Below, one piece after another: positions 56,416 to 64,000 of a DNA stretch of 64,000 bases. The notes below the pieces were generated by a model, which worked only from the letters and a program-made list of their open reading frames with translations, was not told where the DNA came from and did no database searches. Source of the DNA: CAVOAK01 sp963664465 (lineage in GTDB: Bacteria > Pseudomonadota > Alphaproteobacteria > UBA8366 > CAVOAK01); assembly GCA_963664465.2 (NCBI GenBank), contig CAXXSU010000011.1, positions 62,001 through 126,000 of the forward strand, written 5' to 3'. The position numbers were made by a program, and so were the translations under genes. Position 1 is the stretch's first letter. The number at the start of each line of letters is the position of its first letter.

Positions 56416-56556
56416 ACGGCGGCTAGCAGTCAAACATCTTCAGATGACCCAAAGCGGCTGCCGGAACTGAACACGCGATCTCGAATCTTTTCGTGATTCT
56501 GCTTGAGCGCGTGCTACCATAACGCATTCAGCGTACCACTGTCGGAGTACTGCGCC

Positions 56557-57900
56557 GTGAACCAAAGTATAGGCACTGAGGAGTTGGCGTACGGCGGATA
56601 TCACCGCACACAGTCGGCAACGGAAGATCGCGAACTGACCCATGTCGGGCCGGGGACGCCGTGCGGCGAATATCTGCGCCGCTTCTGGCACCCCGTCACG
56701 CTCTCGTCCCAAATCAAGGACCTACCGCTTGCGATCCGAATTCTCGGCGAAGATCTAGTCGCCTTCCGCGATTTATCAGGGGATGTCGGGGTGTTGCACC
56801 GCCAGTGCAGTCACCGCCGCACCTCACTCGAATACGGCGTCATTGCCGAGCATGGCATTCGTTGCTGCTATCATGGTTGGCTGTACGATATAGACGGCAC
56901 CATTCTTGAGACGCCCGGCGAACCTGAAGACAGCCCGATCCGCGATACGCTTTGTCATGGCGCCTACCCGGCACTCGAATACAAGGGCATCGTGTTCGCC
57001 TATATGGGCCCGCCGGAGCTCAAGCCCGAGTTTCCGATCTGCGACACATTCGAGCTGCCCGGCGACGAAATGATCCCCTATCTGCTCGACATGCCATGCA
57101 ACTGGCTGCAGGTGAACGACAACCCGATGGACCCGTTCCACAGTGTGTTCTTGCACACCCGGATTTCGCGCGCCCACTTCGATCCGTCGTGGGGTGCGAT
57201 GCCGATCGTCGAATGGCACCAGATGGCGGACAAGACCGGCATTTACCTGACAAGCGCGCGGCGCTGGAACGAGTATATCTGGGTGCGCACGAACGAACTC
57301 CTTGCGCCCAACTTTACCCAGCCACCGGACATCTTCCAGAATCCGGACCGCGATAAATTCTTCACGCGCGTGGGCAATAGTAAATGGCACGTGCCGATTG
57401 ACGACACCAACACCCAGATCATCGGTTGGCGTCACTTCAACGAAACACTCGACCTCGGCAAGAAAGGGCGACCCGAAGCAGTTGGCGCCGGCAGTTTGGA
57501 TGCGGTCGGGCGGGTCAAGCGAACTTATGAAGAGCAGCAACGTGTCCCTGGCGACTATGAGGCGCAAGTCGGTCAAGGCCCGATTTCAGTTCACAAGCTC
57601 GAGCATTTGGCCAAGACAGATAGGGGAGTGACGCTGTTGCGGCAGCTGCTGCGGCGTGCAATTCGCGGCGTGAAAAAGGGTAAAGAGCCACCGAGACAGG
57701 CGAAGAATGCGGACGGTTATGTGCCGACGATGGCAGGTGACGTCATCATTAATGTGCCGAAATCAAATCGCGATGATGAAGCGGTACGGCGCGACCTGGG
57801 TCGTAAGATCGGCGCCATCGTCCTCGACAGCATGCCGTTGCCGCACGGCGAGCGGCAGACAGACATTGAGAAGAGAGTAAGAGCCGAAGTGCTCGCGTAA
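56557..57900 (+). CDS. Rieske-type ring-hydroxylating oxygenase, alpha-subunit-like
   Basis: This oxygenase component hydroxylates or demethylates an aromatic or similar substrate. The [2Fe-2S] Rieske motif is CSHRRTSLEYG (CxH) and CCYHGW (CxxH), ~17 residues apart. The mononuclear iron site is NDNPMDPFHSVFLH (two His), with a later acidic ligand not certain. I chose GTG 56557 (VNQSIGTEELAYGG) since GGAG lies ~12 nt before it; an ATG at 56503 would add 18 residues. No reductase or ferredoxin gene is nearby. A partial copy of its last ~20 codons is found at 59410-59466. Confidence 0.85.
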   Translation: MNQSIGTEELAYGGYHRTQSATEDRELTHVGPGTPCGEYLRRFWHPVTLSSQIKDLPLAIRILGEDLVAFRDLSGDVGVLHRQCSHRRTSLEYGVIAEHGIRCCYHGWLYDIDGTILETPGEPEDSPIRDTLCHGAYPALEYKGIVFAYMGPPELKPEFPICDTFELPGDEMIPYLLDMPCNWLQVNDNPMDPFHSVFLHTRISRAHFDPSWGAMPIVEWHQMADKTGIYLTSARRWNEYIWVRTNELLAPNFTQPPDIFQNPDRDKFFTRVGNSKWHVPIDDTNTQIIGWRHFNETLDLGKKGRPEAVGAGSLDAVGRVKRTYEEQQRVPGDYEAQVGQGPISVHKLEHLAKTDRGVTLLRQLLRRAIRGVKKGKEPPRQAKNADGYVPTMAGDVIINVPKSNRDDEAVRRDLGRKIGAIVLDSMPLPHGERQTDIEKRVRAEVLA

Positions 57901-58066
57901 GCGCAACGCGGGCGCATCGGATACCCGTCCGTAGTATGGGTGTCACGAACGACTACAATTGCGCACTAGTGACCTGCCCCCCGGATTGGTACCACTCGCT
58001 AGTTTACATTCGTAGGGCTCTGACGGAAGGGGCGATCTGCCCGTAGCCCTTCGGTAGCGAAGGGTA

Positions 58067-58170
58067 AAAGCGGACAATCATCGTGAGTTTGGAATAGGTC
58101 CGCTTACCTGCCGAAACCGGACGTCCGCAACGAACTTCTAGAACGTCTGCTAATGACCCAAAGCAGACAT
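58067..58170. repeat. Dispersed hairpin repeat, locus 11
   Basis: Modules are AAAAGCGGACAATCATCGTG (half), GGTCCGCTTACCTGCCGAAA/CCGGACG and CGTCTGCTAATGACCCAAAG/CAGACAT. The 57901-58184 gap has no other feature. Confidence 0.8.
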
Positions 58171-58184
58171 CGCGTTCGATAGGT

Positions 58185-58799
58185 TTATAAGGGAAGCCGG
58201 TACGGACGGCCTTCGCTGTAGAGATCAAGGCGAGACTGAAATTCCGGAATCTCTTCGGTTCTTCCTGCATCGCGCAGCATTACTATAGCCCGCTGCTGCG
58301 CGTCGATAGCCGCAGCAAAGTCTCCGGCTTCCGCATGGGCGGCGGCGAGCGTATCGAACCTATCAGGATAGCCCGAACTTTTGCTGTAGATAATTGCGCG
58401 TTTGGCGAGACCGACCGCTTCGACTCCATTGCGAATCCCGTCTTGCGGTGCCGTCGCCAACAGCCATTCCATTCCATTTAAGGCTCGTGCATGATCCGGC
58501 CTCAGGCGAATTGCTTCATCGAAGTCGGCGATCGCGCGGTCGTACTGGCCATTGTCGTTGTAAGCGTTGCCGCGGTTGTAGAAGGCACTCACATTGGTTT
58601 CATCGTTTACCCACCCCGAATTCAGAAGCCAGGTGCAGGCGTCAATCCGTAAGTCCGGGTGAAATGTATTATCATTACACCGGTCGGCATTGGTTTGGAA
58701 CGCATCTGCCTGAGCCGGCACAGGCACGACGACAATCACGAATGGAAGCAACAAAACCAGCACCAGCGATAGTGACGAAACGAAGTATCTGGTTCTCAT
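58185..58799 (-). CDS. Exported TPR-repeat protein
   Basis: This 204-residue protein has an N-terminal signal peptide (LSLVLVLLLPFVIVVVPVPA then QADAF) and tetratricopeptide repeats: VSAFYNRGNAYNDNGQYDRA, IADFDEAIRLRPDHARALNG, and FDTLAAAHAEAGDFAAAIDA. TPRs form protein-binding surfaces. The start at ATG 58799 (MRTRYFVSSLSL) is preferred, since upstream residues (MERGRR) precede the positive charge of the signal. Partner unknown. Confidence 0.75.
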   Translation of the reverse strand: MRTRYFVSSLSLVLVLLLPFVIVVVPVPAQADAFQTNADRCNDNTFHPDLRIDACTWLLNSGWVNDETNVSAFYNRGNAYNDNGQYDRAIADFDEAIRLRPDHARALNGMEWLLATAPQDGIRNGVEAVGLAKRAIIYSKSSGYPDRFDTLAAAHAEAGDFAAAIDAQQRAIVMLRDAGRTEEIPEFQSRLDLYSEGRPYRLPL

Positions 58800-58909
58800 T
58801 CGACGCCCTCTCTCCATCGAGCGAAGAGGTCACCATTTCACACCATGAGGGCTGCAACGTAAAGTTTGCAACCCGTAATAGAGCGATGTGGGATACACAC
58901 CGCCGCTGG

Positions 58910-59032
58910 AATGTCTGCTCCTCGCTACAAGCAGACCTTTACAGAGAGGTGTGGGAACGTCCGCTTACCGACCTAAAGCGGACATGCGTAACACGCTGCT
59001 CTGACGTCCGCTTCTGACCCAAAGCGGACATT
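58910..59032. repeat. Dispersed hairpin repeat, locus 12 (three modules)
   Basis: Modules ATGTCTGCTCCTCGCTACAA/GCAGACC, CGTCCGCTTACCGACCTAAA/GCGGACAT and CGTCCGCTTCTGACCCAAAG/CGGACATT. It is followed at once by a short open frame ending at 59122 (DVWHGAFGKIERIYVSSGEW ...), which may be another gene stub. Confidence 0.9.
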
Positions 59033-59409
59033 GAACGCGATGTTTGGCACGGCGCATTTGGCAAAATTGAGCGCATCTACGTGAGCTCGGGCGAATGGGC
59101 GCGCCAAGAAAGATGTTGTTGAAATTCCAGGGTTGAGATTACACTTGAGGTAACCAACAAGAACAATCGACTAAAAATAATCTGCGATAAAGCAGCGACG
59201 AGAAGTGGCAGAAGTGGATTTTGGTGCGGGAGGCATCGACTCCAAGGGTGTGTCGTTTGATTGAAGCCTTGAAGCCGATCTTGTCATAATTTTTTTTGCT
59301 GAGGAATGCCTCCTCACTGGTGCTGTCCGCAACGGGTTTGTTGCGAGCAACTCGGTGTGAACAAGACTCGTGCCCAAGACGCAAAGCGTGTCAGGGGCGA
59401 ATTCTGCAC

Positions 59410-59466
59410 AATGGGAGAGGCAGGCTGAAATCGAACGAAGAGTGAGGGGTGAGATACTCGCGTAGC
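59410..59466 (+). pseudogene. C-terminal stub similar to the end of the Rieske gene
   Basis: It encodes WERQAEIERRVRGEILA and a stop, like GERQTDIEKRVRAEVLA at the Rieske gene end (57849-57900). The similarity continues ~65 nt downstream in both places (…GGTGTCAC…, …TTGCGCA…). It is a leftover of a duplicated segment. The rest of 59123-59409 shows no gene. Confidence 0.6.
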
Positions 59467-59547
59467 GCAGCGCGAGCGCCTCGGATGCCTATCCATAGCT
59501 TAGGTGTCACAAATGAAAGTGAATTGCGCATTATGGAGGGACTTAAA

Positions 59548-60381
59548 ATGAAAGTAGTTAGACTAGTCACCGGTCTTGTACTTGGGGCGACGCTTTACCT
59601 AGGTACGACCGGCAACGCGTCGGCAGCAGACCTGATCGGCGACATCTTGAAAAAGGGCGTCTTAACAATTGGCGTTGGATCCTTCGTTCCAACGGCGATG
59701 CGCGACCTGAAGGGCGAAATGACCGGAAATGCCGTCGATGTCGGCAACAAGCTCGCAAAGGACATGGGCGTCGAGGTGGCGTATGTGCCAACGGCCTGGG
59801 ATGGCATAATCCCGGGGCTGCTGGCGGGCAAATTCGACACCATCATCAGTGGCATGACGGTCACGCCGCAACGCAACATGAAGGTCAATTTCACGATCCC
59901 TTACCTGAACAGCGGATTGGGTATGATAGCGAGCAAGAAGATCGCTTCGAACATGACGACGATGGCCGCGTGGAACAACTCCAGCGTTAACCTCGCCTGC
60001 CACCGTGGCAGTACCGCCTGCGTGTTTGGTATGGAATTATTCCCAAAGGCAAAGTTCCTGCGGTATGACGACGACTCCGTGGCGGCCCAGGACGTCATCA
60101 AAGGCGCCATACATGCCTGGGTGACAAGCGAGCCCAAGCCGACATACTGGGGCTTGTACTACCCGGAGGCTTTGTTCAAACCGTTTAGCGAGAGTCTGAT
60201 CGAAACCAACGAGTCTTTCGCGATTCGCAAGGGCGATGTGGACGCACTCAACTTCTTCAACAACTGGATTCGCGTGCATCAGGGCACCGGTTGGCTCCAA
60301 GAGCGGCACGCCTATTGGTTCGGCTCTTTGGATTGGTTGGTCCACGTCCCGGCCAACAAGTACTCGCCGCCCAAGAAATAG
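59548..60381 (+). CDS. Amino-acid-type ABC solute-binding protein (family 3)
   Basis: This periplasmic binding protein resembles those for polar amino acids. Signal peptide VVRLVTGLVLGATLYLGTTG is cleaved after ASA. Mature protein: ILKKGVLTIGVGSFVPTAMR, WDGIIPGLLAGKFDTIISGM, VTPQRNMKVNFTIPY, and a Cys pair (LACHRGSTACVFG) that may form a disulfide. I chose ATG 59548 because GGAGGG lies 7 nt upstream. 277 residues. No permease or ATPase is nearby, so it is an orphan binding protein. A strong terminator follows. Confidence 0.87.
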   Translation: MKVVRLVTGLVLGATLYLGTTGNASAADLIGDILKKGVLTIGVGSFVPTAMRDLKGEMTGNAVDVGNKLAKDMGVEVAYVPTAWDGIIPGLLAGKFDTIISGMTVTPQRNMKVNFTIPYLNSGLGMIASKKIASNMTTMAAWNNSSVNLACHRGSTACVFGMELFPKAKFLRYDDDSVAAQDVIKGAIHAWVTSEPKPTYWGLYYPEALFKPFSESLIETNESFAIRKGDVDALNFFNNWIRVHQGTGWLQERHAYWFGSLDWLVHVPANKYSPPKK

Positions 60382-60406
60382 GCCTCGTATAGGCCACACT
60401 GTGGTT

Positions 60407-60446
60407 GGGGCCGGTTCAGCACGTCGCAACCGGCCCCGTTTATTTC
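60407..60446 (+). terminator. Rho-independent terminator after the solute-binding protein gene
   Basis: GGGGCCGGTT ... AACCGGCCCC (10-bp stem, 60407-60437) is followed by GTTTATTT. It separates the binding protein gene from the aminotransferase gene. Confidence 0.9.
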
Positions 60447-60514
60447 GTACGATCGCAGCGCAGTTTGACCTGCCCGTCAGCCGTGAACCCCACATCATAG
60501 AGAGCTATCCCACT

Positions 60515-61672
60515 ATGATCTCATGCCAACGCCAGCTTTTCGACATTCCTGACGACGTCGCCTTTTTCAACTGTTCTGCGCTTGCTCCAATTCTCAAGAG
60601 CTCGCGCGACGCGGGTTTGGTCAGTGTGACGAAAAAGGCGCAGCCGTGGCGCGTTGGACGGGCGGAGCGCATCGAAGAACCGGATCGCCTGCGGGCGCTT
60701 TTTGCCGGACTTGTCGGCGCAACGCCGCAAGATATCGCCATAATCCCGGCGGCCAGCTACGGTATCGCCACCGCGGCGATAAATCTTCCGGTCAAAGCCA
60801 GCCAACGCATTGTCGTCCTGAAAGATCAATATCCAAACAACGTGCTGCCGTGGATTCAGAAACGCATCCACGAGGGTGCCGAGCTGGTATTTGTTGCACG
60901 CCCGGACGATGACGATTTGACGGCTGGCGTTCTCGCAGAAATCGATGAACGGACAGCGATTGTTGCCCTGCCCCATTGCTTTTGGGCCGATGGTACTCTG
61001 ATCGATCTCGTTGCGGTTGGCCGGCGGTGCCGCGAAGTTGGCGCAGCGCTGGTGGTCGACGCCACCCAGTCGGTTGGCGCCTTACCGTTCGATGTCACCG
61101 AAATTCGCCCCGACTTCCTTGTTGTCGCTGGATACAAGTGGCTGCTCTGCCCCTACACATTGGGCTTTCTCTACGTGGCGCCAGAACACCAGAACGGCGT
61201 TCCACTCGAACACTCCTGGCGAGGCGACATGCTGGAGGGCTGGGGTGTCGACTGGCAAGACGGGCATTTGGATTACCCCGATACATTGCAGCCGGGTGTT
61301 GGCCGCTTCAACATGGGCGAATCCGACAATTTCATCTCCGTACCCATGGCCATCAAAGCTCTTGAGCAGGTGCACGCCTGGAAAGTCAGTGAAATCAATT
61401 CCAGCCTTCGCCGCATCACCGAGACCATAATCGAGCGCACGAGAAATCTTGGATTGGTTCCACCTGGTGTGGACCATCGGGCCGGACATATGACGGGCTT
61501 TCGTCTCGCTCCCGGGTTTGTCCACGACGACTTCGAGGGGATTCAGCAACGCCTCGCCGCAAAACAGATCTATCTCAGCGTTCGCGGAAACTACCTGCGT
61601 ATTGCACCCCACCTGCAAGTCAACGATGAAGACATCGACCGACTGATCTCAGAGCTGGTAGACCTGCTCTAG
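60515..61672 (+). CDS. Class V aminotransferase-like PLP enzyme
   Basis: This fold-type I PLP enzyme of the class V group also contains cysteine desulfurases, kynureninases and isopenicillin N epimerase. It has AALVVDATQSVGALPFDVTE (PLP-binding Asp and His/Gln region) and the Schiff-base Lys in LVVAGYKWLLCPYTLGFLY. Other blocks are DDVAFFNCSALAPILKSSRD and GRFNMGESDNFISVPMAIKA. The 385-residue form from ATG 60515 fits the family; the upstream open frame lies in the terminator. It begins 133 nt after the binding-protein stop. Confidence 0.85.
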   Translation: MISCQRQLFDIPDDVAFFNCSALAPILKSSRDAGLVSVTKKAQPWRVGRAERIEEPDRLRALFAGLVGATPQDIAIIPAASYGIATAAINLPVKASQRIVVLKDQYPNNVLPWIQKRIHEGAELVFVARPDDDDLTAGVLAEIDERTAIVALPHCFWADGTLIDLVAVGRRCREVGAALVVDATQSVGALPFDVTEIRPDFLVVAGYKWLLCPYTLGFLYVAPEHQNGVPLEHSWRGDMLEGWGVDWQDGHLDYPDTLQPGVGRFNMGESDNFISVPMAIKALEQVHAWKVSEINSSLRRITETIIERTRNLGLVPPGVDHRAGHMTGFRLAPGFVHDDFEGIQQRLAAKQIYLSVRGNYLRIAPHLQVNDEDIDRLISELVDLL

Positions 61673-61760
61673 ATTGCTGTTTCCTAGCAATGAACGACGA
61701 TTCCGGCACGCCTTCTGGTAGCCGTTGAGCGAATGATATTGTGCCTCGGCGCCGTGTGGA

Positions 61761-61825
61761 TCGAACGATGGCGATATCATTACAACACGGTCAGGCCGCA
61801 CAGCCCATTGGGCTACAGGCTATTT
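61761..61825 (+). mobile_element. C-terminal relic of an IS3/IS481-type transposase
   Basis: The peptide IERWRYHYNTVRPHSPLGYR is the signature end of integrase-core transposases. No other part remains. Confidence 0.75.
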
Positions 61826-61906
61826 GTCGTACTGTGGCTTTGGCCTACTGCAGCTGTCCGCCAATCCACAGCGCTCAACGACACATACAACCGCTACAAC
61901 GAATTG

Positions 61907-61983
61907 AATGTCTGCTTATGGCTACAAGCGGACCAGTCTCGTGAGTAACGCAGACGTCCGCTTTACCCCTCGGAGCGGACATT
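61907..61983. repeat. Dispersed hairpin repeat, locus 13
   Basis: Modules ATGTCTGCTTATGGCTACAA/GCGGACC and CGTCCGCTTTACCCCTCGGA/GCGGACATT. It lies 36 nt left of the IS1595 target duplication. Confidence 0.9.
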
Positions 61984-62026
61984 CAAGCAAGGCTCGCCGT
62001 ATGGCCAGTGATGGTGAATTATCTTA

Positions 62027-63065
62027 ATAGGGTATCCTATTCGCTCTCGTAGTGGCAAGATGTTGTGATGGCCGAGAATACTGCCCATCCCGTTGGCGGG
62101 ATCGATTACCCTCGCACGCTTATGGAATTTGACGACTGGTTCGCTTCTGAGGCCGCCTGTGCGGATTTTCTTCGGCGTGTCCGTTGGCCTGCCGGGTTTC
62201 GGTGTCCGGCCTGCGGGGGAACCGAGGCGTGGGTGACGGCCAGGGGCCAACAGCGATGTGCGGGATGCCAACGTCAGACGTCGCCGACCGCGGGGACGAT
62301 CTTCGAGGGTACGCGGAAACCGTTGCGGCTTTGGTTCCAGGCGATGTGGTATGTGACGCATCAGAAGCACGGCGTCAGTGCGCTTGGGGTTCAACGAATA
62401 CTCGGCCTGGGCGGTTATCAAACGGCTTGGACATGGCTCCATAAGCTGCGCCGGGCCATGGTTCGACCGGGCAGAGAGCTTCTGAATGGCGAGGTCGAGG
62501 TCGACGAAACCTATGTGGGCGGCCGGGAGGTTGGCGTTACGGGGCGGAAAACAAACAAGAAATCGATTGTCGCGATTGCCGCCGAAATCCGGGGTCGGGG
62601 CACCGGTCGTATCCGCATGGCGCGTGTCGAGGACGCATCCGCCGAGAGCCTCATTCCTTTCGTCCAAACGGCTGTGTGCCCGGGAGCAACGATTCGAACC
62701 GATGGCTGGCGAGCCTACAACGGTCTCACGGGAGTCGGCTTCGAACACCAGCCGAAAAATATTTCCGCCAGCGGCGACCCAGCCCACATTGTCATGCCCC
62801 AAGTTCATCGGGTAGCCGGCCTCCTTGATCGGTGGTGGCTGGGTATTCACCATGGGGCTATTAGCGCCTCCCAGCTTGATTACTATCTGGACGAGTTCAC
62901 GTTCCGCTTCAATCGCCGCCGATCCAAAGCTCGCGGCCTCCTGTTCTATCGACTCCTCCAGCAAGCAGTGCAACTGGAGCCCGTGCCATACAAGAAGCTC
63001 GTCGGGGGCAGACCCAGCCCTGCCCCCCAGATCTAGGCACTACGAGAGCGAATAGGATACCCTAT
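62027..63065 (+). mobile_element. IS1595-type element, complete copy with intact target duplication
   Basis: This 1039-bp element has matching inverted ends (ATAGGGTATCCTATTCGC) and the 8-bp duplication TTATCTTA at 62019-62026 and 63066-63073. The intact duplication shows a simple, recent insertion. Confidence 0.96.
62065..63036 (+). CDS. IS1595-family transposase (complete copy)
   Basis: This 323-residue transposase has a zinc ribbon (CPACGG ... CAGCQR) and an ISXO2-like DDE core (EVEVDETYVGG, TIRTDGWRAYNG, YYLDEFTFRFNRR). It differs from the 33.7-kb copy by His for Asn in WYVTHQKHG. It is probably active. Confidence 0.95.
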   Translation: MMAENTAHPVGGIDYPRTLMEFDDWFASEAACADFLRRVRWPAGFRCPACGGTEAWVTARGQQRCAGCQRQTSPTAGTIFEGTRKPLRLWFQAMWYVTHQKHGVSALGVQRILGLGGYQTAWTWLHKLRRAMVRPGRELLNGEVEVDETYVGGREVGVTGRKTNKKSIVAIAAEIRGRGTGRIRMARVEDASAESLIPFVQTAVCPGATIRTDGWRAYNGLTGVGFEHQPKNISASGDPAHIVMPQVHRVAGLLDRWWLGIHHGAISASQLDYYLDEFTFRFNRRRSKARGLLFYRLLQQAVQLEPVPYKKLVGGRPSPAPQI

Positions 63066-63142
63066 TTATCTTATTACCTTATTATAGCCTTATTAATCTA
63101 CTATGCCGTCGTATCTTTATCCACTTAACTCGTTGAAAAGAT

Positions 63143-63218
<76 letters not shown>

Positions 63219-63798
63219 GCCCGTGGAAGCCGCGATGTGGCGTCCCAATCAAAACGGCCCCGCCTATAGCAAAGCACCGCGGCTTTGTCGATGGCGACGA
63301 GCGTGCCTGCGACAGCCTCACGTTCTTCCAGGCCGAGTCAGGCTTTCGGTTATGGAACCAGCCCTTCAAGCATTCGCGCCCTAAACTGCTGCTGCAACCA
63401 AAGCGCTCTGGTCGCCTCCTGCGTCTGCCGTCGTCGAACATTCTGCTGCAACAGCACTTGTTGCCATTGCGCACGCTGTTGGTTGCGGAGCTGGACGACA
63501 TAGGGCAACACGCAGCCGCTCCCCCCGGATTCCGCGTCGATTTGCAGACCCTTAATCGGCTGACAGGCGGCCGGGCCGGTCGGCAGGATGGCAGGCGGCG
63601 GGCGGCAAGGCTGCGGGAAGCGCCGCCCTCATCCAACATGCTTGATGCGCCTTCATTTCGACGATCCCTGCGACCATGCCGTGCCCCCCGTCAGGGGTAC
63701 GTCTGTGGCATCAAAAGCAGCAAAATCCGCGCCAGCGGATTGCCGCCAGGCAGGACGGCATTGCGCTTCGACATTTGGCAGCGACTCTGCGTGGTGCG
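63219..63798. other. Stretch between tRNA-Lys and rodA with a possible small Gln-rich gene
   Basis: No clear gene is called. On the minus strand a frame ending at TAA 63350 encodes PAACQPIKGLQIDAESGGSG, LPYVVQLRNQQRAQWQQVLL and QQNVRRRQTQEATRALWLQQ, which looks protein-like and Gln-rich, but no start codon fits in frame (a TGA lies near 63625). A neighbouring frame starts MKAHQACWMRAALPAALPPA, like a signal peptide, so a frameshifted small exported protein is possible. Confidence 0.3.
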
Positions 63799-64000
63799 CT
63801 AGGCGACGGGCTCCATGCCACTGCGGCCGATGCGGACGTCGCGGTGGATGTTGACGCTCATCAGCAAGCCAAAGCCGACAAGGACCGTCAGCATCGCCGT
63901 GCCACCATAGGAGATCAACGGCAGCGGCACGCCGACCACGGGAATCAGGCCTGTCACCATGGCGATATTGCTGAAAACGTAGAGGAAGAATGTGGTGGTA
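63799..64000 (-). CDS. rodA: Rod shape-determining protein RodA (3' end)
   Basis: This is the C-terminal ~66 residues of a SEDS-family peptidoglycan glycosyltransferase, the elongation-complex partner of PBP2. FLYVFSNIAMVTGLIPVVGV, PLPLISYGGTAMLTVLVGFG and LLMSVNIHRDVRIGRSG, ending EPVA with TAG at 63799. The HRDVRI tail favours RodA over FtsW. The rest lies beyond the window. Confidence 0.9.
   Translation of the reverse strand, partial: TTTFFLYVFSNIAMVTGLIPVVGVPLPLISYGGTAMLTVLVGFGLLMSVNIHRDVRIGRSGMEPVA

Noticed and set aside
60236..60514. Upstream extension of the aminotransferase reading frame
   Set aside because: It overlaps the end of the binding protein gene and its terminator; the family fold begins after ATG 60515.
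32628..63065. The IS1595 copies as ends of one 30-kb composite transposon
   Set aside because: The right copy has its own perfect 8-bp duplication, so it inserted alone; the outer flanks do not match.

Overview
The window reads as an alphaproteobacterial chromosome segment of moderately high GC. Support comes from a short D0/D1-only flagellin, FliG/FliL with DUF2336 neighbours, an RpoH of alphaproteobacterial type, FetAB and ZnuCB transporters, and the spacing style of the genes. The order cannot be fixed from sequence alone; Rhodospirillales-like is my best guess.

Region 1 (1-32.6 kb) is mostly chromosomal backbone, scarred by recent insertions and point lesions. It holds a type I secretion pair: a TolC-like protein with a ~500-residue C-terminal extension and heptad repeats, followed by a LapB-like exporter broken by one in-frame stop. 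Next come tag, an ASCH-like gene, an M20 amidohydrolase, and a co-directional flagellar/signalling block (EAL pseudogene, DUF2336, fliL, fliG, DUF2336, DUF2336). One DUF2336 gene is split by a nested IS1182-IS1380-IS1182 array flanked by CTAG, and removing the array restores the frame exactly. A second IS1380 sits between the ribosome binding site and start codon of a decayed EAL-domain gene. After that come a HAD phosphatase and a PEP mutase/isocitrate lyase-family pair, znuCB behind a Zur-like operator, rpoH, fetAB, flagellin, and a nine-unit tandem array of hairpins in front of a homocysteine S-methyltransferase gene. A frameshifted methanethiol methyltransferase (mddA-like) gene closes the region.

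Region 2 (32.6-63.1 kb) is accessory. It has three IS1595 copies, a graveyard of decayed transposases, a phage-like gene pair, and at least 13 loci of one dispersed hairpin repeat that I do not see in region 1. The intact genes look like a patchwork of uptake and degradation functions: three paralogues of a divergent M19 'dipeptidase' family (one broken), a PotB/PotC/PotD-like transporter lacking its ATPase, two TauD-type dioxygenases, a glutathione transferase, a family III CoA-transferase with a sulfurtransferase, a Rieske oxygenase, a family 3 solute-binding protein, a class V aminotransferase and a CmcJ/NvfI-type protein. Several short 3' stubs of lost genes lie against copies of the dispersed repeat, which suggests that recombination between copies drives gene loss here.

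Region 3 (63.1-64 kb) returns to backbone with tRNA-Lys(CTT) and the 3' end of rodA. A tRNA-Gly(CCC) with one unpaired acceptor position lies inside region 2. The overall picture is a genome under IS expansion with decay of surface-attachment and c-di-GMP functions (LapB exporter, EAL, DUF2336) next to a rapidly shuffled catabolic island.
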